DNA of 14,416 nt. It comes from Anaerolineales bacterium UBA2029 (GTDB taxonomy: Bacteria > Chloroflexota > Anaerolineae > Aggregatilineales > Aggregatilineaceae). The translations under genes and the position numbers were made by a program. Positions 13,630 through 14,416 of the stretch are shown here, piece after piece (position 1 is the stretch's first letter; every line of letters starts with the position of its first letter). The notes beneath the pieces are model-generated. The model searched no databases, was not told where the DNA came from, and worked only from the letters and a program-made list of their open reading frames with translations. The stretch is taken from the NCBI GenBank assembly GCA_002332795.1, contig DDBP01000123.1:1-14416 (forward strand), given 5' to 3'.

Positions 13630-13790
13630 GTGATCCATGATCAGCGATCAGTTTTCAGTGATCAGTTAGGGGCTGGAGTTCATGGGTTCGGAGTCAGGAG
13701 TTTGGAGTCTTGAGTCCGGAGCTAACAGGGTGCACGTCTTGCAGACTCCTGACTCTGAACTCCAGACTCTGAACTCCAGACTCTCAACCT
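13630..13790. repeat. Intergenic low-complexity repeat block between the HMG-CoA synthase-like and thiolase-like genes
   Basis: Two repeat styles adjoin. About 13634-13668 has three GATCAG units. About 13675-13784 has a left half made of GGAGT(C/T) words and a right half of complementary ACTCC/GACTC words, including a 14-bp tandem unit GACTCTGAACTCCA at 13751-13764 and 13765-13778 plus a partial copy. GAGTCAGGAGT (13691-13701) and ACTCCTGACTC (13746-13756) are exact 11-bp inverted repeats, so the RNA could fold into a long imperfect stem. Repeats of this style are familiar from Chloroflexota and cyanobacterial intergenic DNA. Confidence 0.8.
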
Positions 13791-13791
13791 C

Positions 13792-14416
13792 CTACTCCGC
13801 CAGCTTGCCGCGATAGCGCACGTAGAGCGCGTAGTCAATCTCGGTGCGCCGCGCCACGTAGTCGCGCACTTTGGGAGCGCGGTCGCGCCGCTCGGCGATG
13901 CGCTCAGTCACCAGCAGATCGAAGGCGTCCGACCCCGCGCCGCTGCCATAGCTGACCATCAGGATGCGGTCGCCCGGCTCGGCGACGTCCAGTGTCGCGC
14001 TGAGGCCCAGCAGCGACGATCCGGCGTAGACATTGCCCACCACGCCGGAAAGCAGCCCCGGCTCCAGCTTGTCGGGCGAGAAACCCAGCATCTGCCCGGC
14101 GCGCTGCGGGAACTTCACATTGGGCTGATGGAAGATGGCCCAGCGGTAATCGTCCGCCGTCGTGCCCATCATCTCCATCAGCCGCCGCCCCGCCGTGACC
14201 ACGTGCGCAAAATAAGCCGGTTCACCGGTGAAGCGGTCGCCATGACTGGGATACGTCTCGTGCGCGCGCCGCCAGAAATCCGGCGTATCGGTCACGTAAG
14301 AATAGCTGCCCTGGAAGATCGCCACGCTCTCTTGAGCCGGGCCAATCAGAAAGGCCGCGCCGCCCGCCGCCGCTGTGTACTCCAGGGCGTCGCCGGGGCG
14401 ACCCTGAGCCGTATCC
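13792..14416 (-). CDS. Hydroxymethylglutaryl-CoA synthase homologue, archaeal type (partial, N-terminus off the window)
   Basis: The 207 visible C-terminal residues belong to the archaeal-type HMG-CoA synthase/KAS III-like family, which condenses acetyl-CoA with acetoacetyl-CoA for isoprenoid synthesis. The frame is open to the window edge and reads GDALEYTAAAGGAAFLIG at its start, the conserved strand-turn of this family. It continues with DFWRRAHETYPSHGDRFTGEPAYF, the His-containing FHQPNVKFPQRAGQMLGF (the catalytic-His region) and GNVYAGSSLLGLSATLD, then YGSGAGSDAF. The ending YVRYRGKL is usual. The nucleophilic Cys and the acid/base Glu lie upstream and cannot be checked. An apparent start near 14325 is internal (GTG). 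The downstream thiolase-like gene supports a shared acyl-CoA-condensing locus. A paralogue with another substrate is possible. Confidence 0.92.
   Translation of the reverse strand, partial: DTAQGRPGDALEYTAAAGGAAFLIGPAQESVAIFQGSYSYVTDTPDFWRRAHETYPSHGDRFTGEPAYFAHVVTAGRRLMEMMGTTADDYRWAIFHQPNVKFPQRAGQMLGFSPDKLEPGLLSGVVGNVYAGSSLLGLSATLDVAEPGDRILMVSYGSGAGSDAFDLLVTERIAERRDRAPKVRDYVARRTEIDYALYVRYRGKLAE

Noticed and set aside
12418..13713. Plus-strand 431-residue ORF opposite the thiolase-like gene
   Set aside because: Arg/Gln/His-rich shadow; the minus strand is a conserved thiolase-fold protein.
13741..13790. CRISPR-like array
   Set aside because: The repeat unit is 14 bp, tandem without spacers, and no cas genes are present.

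Overview
The window reads as a piece of a GC-rich bacterial chromosome, most likely from the Chloroflexota (Anaerolineae-like). The clues are an HMG-CoA synthase-like gene next to a thiolase-superfamily gene, an intergenic array of short GATCAG/GACTCTGAACTCCA-type repeats, single-TM lineage-specific proteins, and class II (Shine-Dalgarno) starts. The taxonomic call is inference from gene style only.

Left part (1-4440, minus strand): a four-gene uptake locus read right to left. It runs from a GntR/UTRA regulator behind a near-consensus promoter, through a BMP/PnrA-type solute-binding protein, a 12-bp intergenic hairpin and a double-ATPase subunit, to the start of an inner-membrane permease that runs off the left edge. 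It resembles nucleoside (or related) ABC importers. The permease carries an unusual CxxC/CxxC zinc ribbon between its extra N-terminal helices and the transport domain.

Middle (4440-6380): a roughly 300-bp hairpin-rich intergenic stretch, then a complete tRNA-Gln(CTG) transcription unit with promoter, tRNA and intrinsic terminator, then an unrecognised 475-residue single-pass membrane protein.

6400-8186: a compact, AT-richer two-gene restriction-modification cassette, a NotI-family endonuclease with a Cys4 metal site followed by a D12-class (m6A-type) DNA methyltransferase. NotI and its homologue EagI recognise G/C-only sites, which an adenine methylase cannot protect. By eye the whole window contains no CGGCCG. 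These two facts make the specificity of this system the most interesting puzzle in the window.

8223-9804 (minus): a PlsC-type acyltransferase followed by 3-hydroxybutyryl-CoA dehydrogenase, in one probable operon. 9976-11544 (plus): a cytosolic beta-lactamase-fold serine hydrolase and a DinB-like four-helix-bundle protein, also a probable operon and divergent from the acyltransferase. 11680-12381 (plus): a secreted protein of unknown function with a strong terminator after it.

Right part (12460-14416, minus): the C-terminal part of an archaeal-type HMG-CoA synthase homologue, a repeat-filled gap, and a thiolase-superfamily protein whose nucleophilic Cys is replaced by Asp and whose GHP-motif His is replaced by Asn. 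It is therefore probably not a conventional thiolase. No insertion sequence, integrase, prophage gene or CRISPR array was seen.
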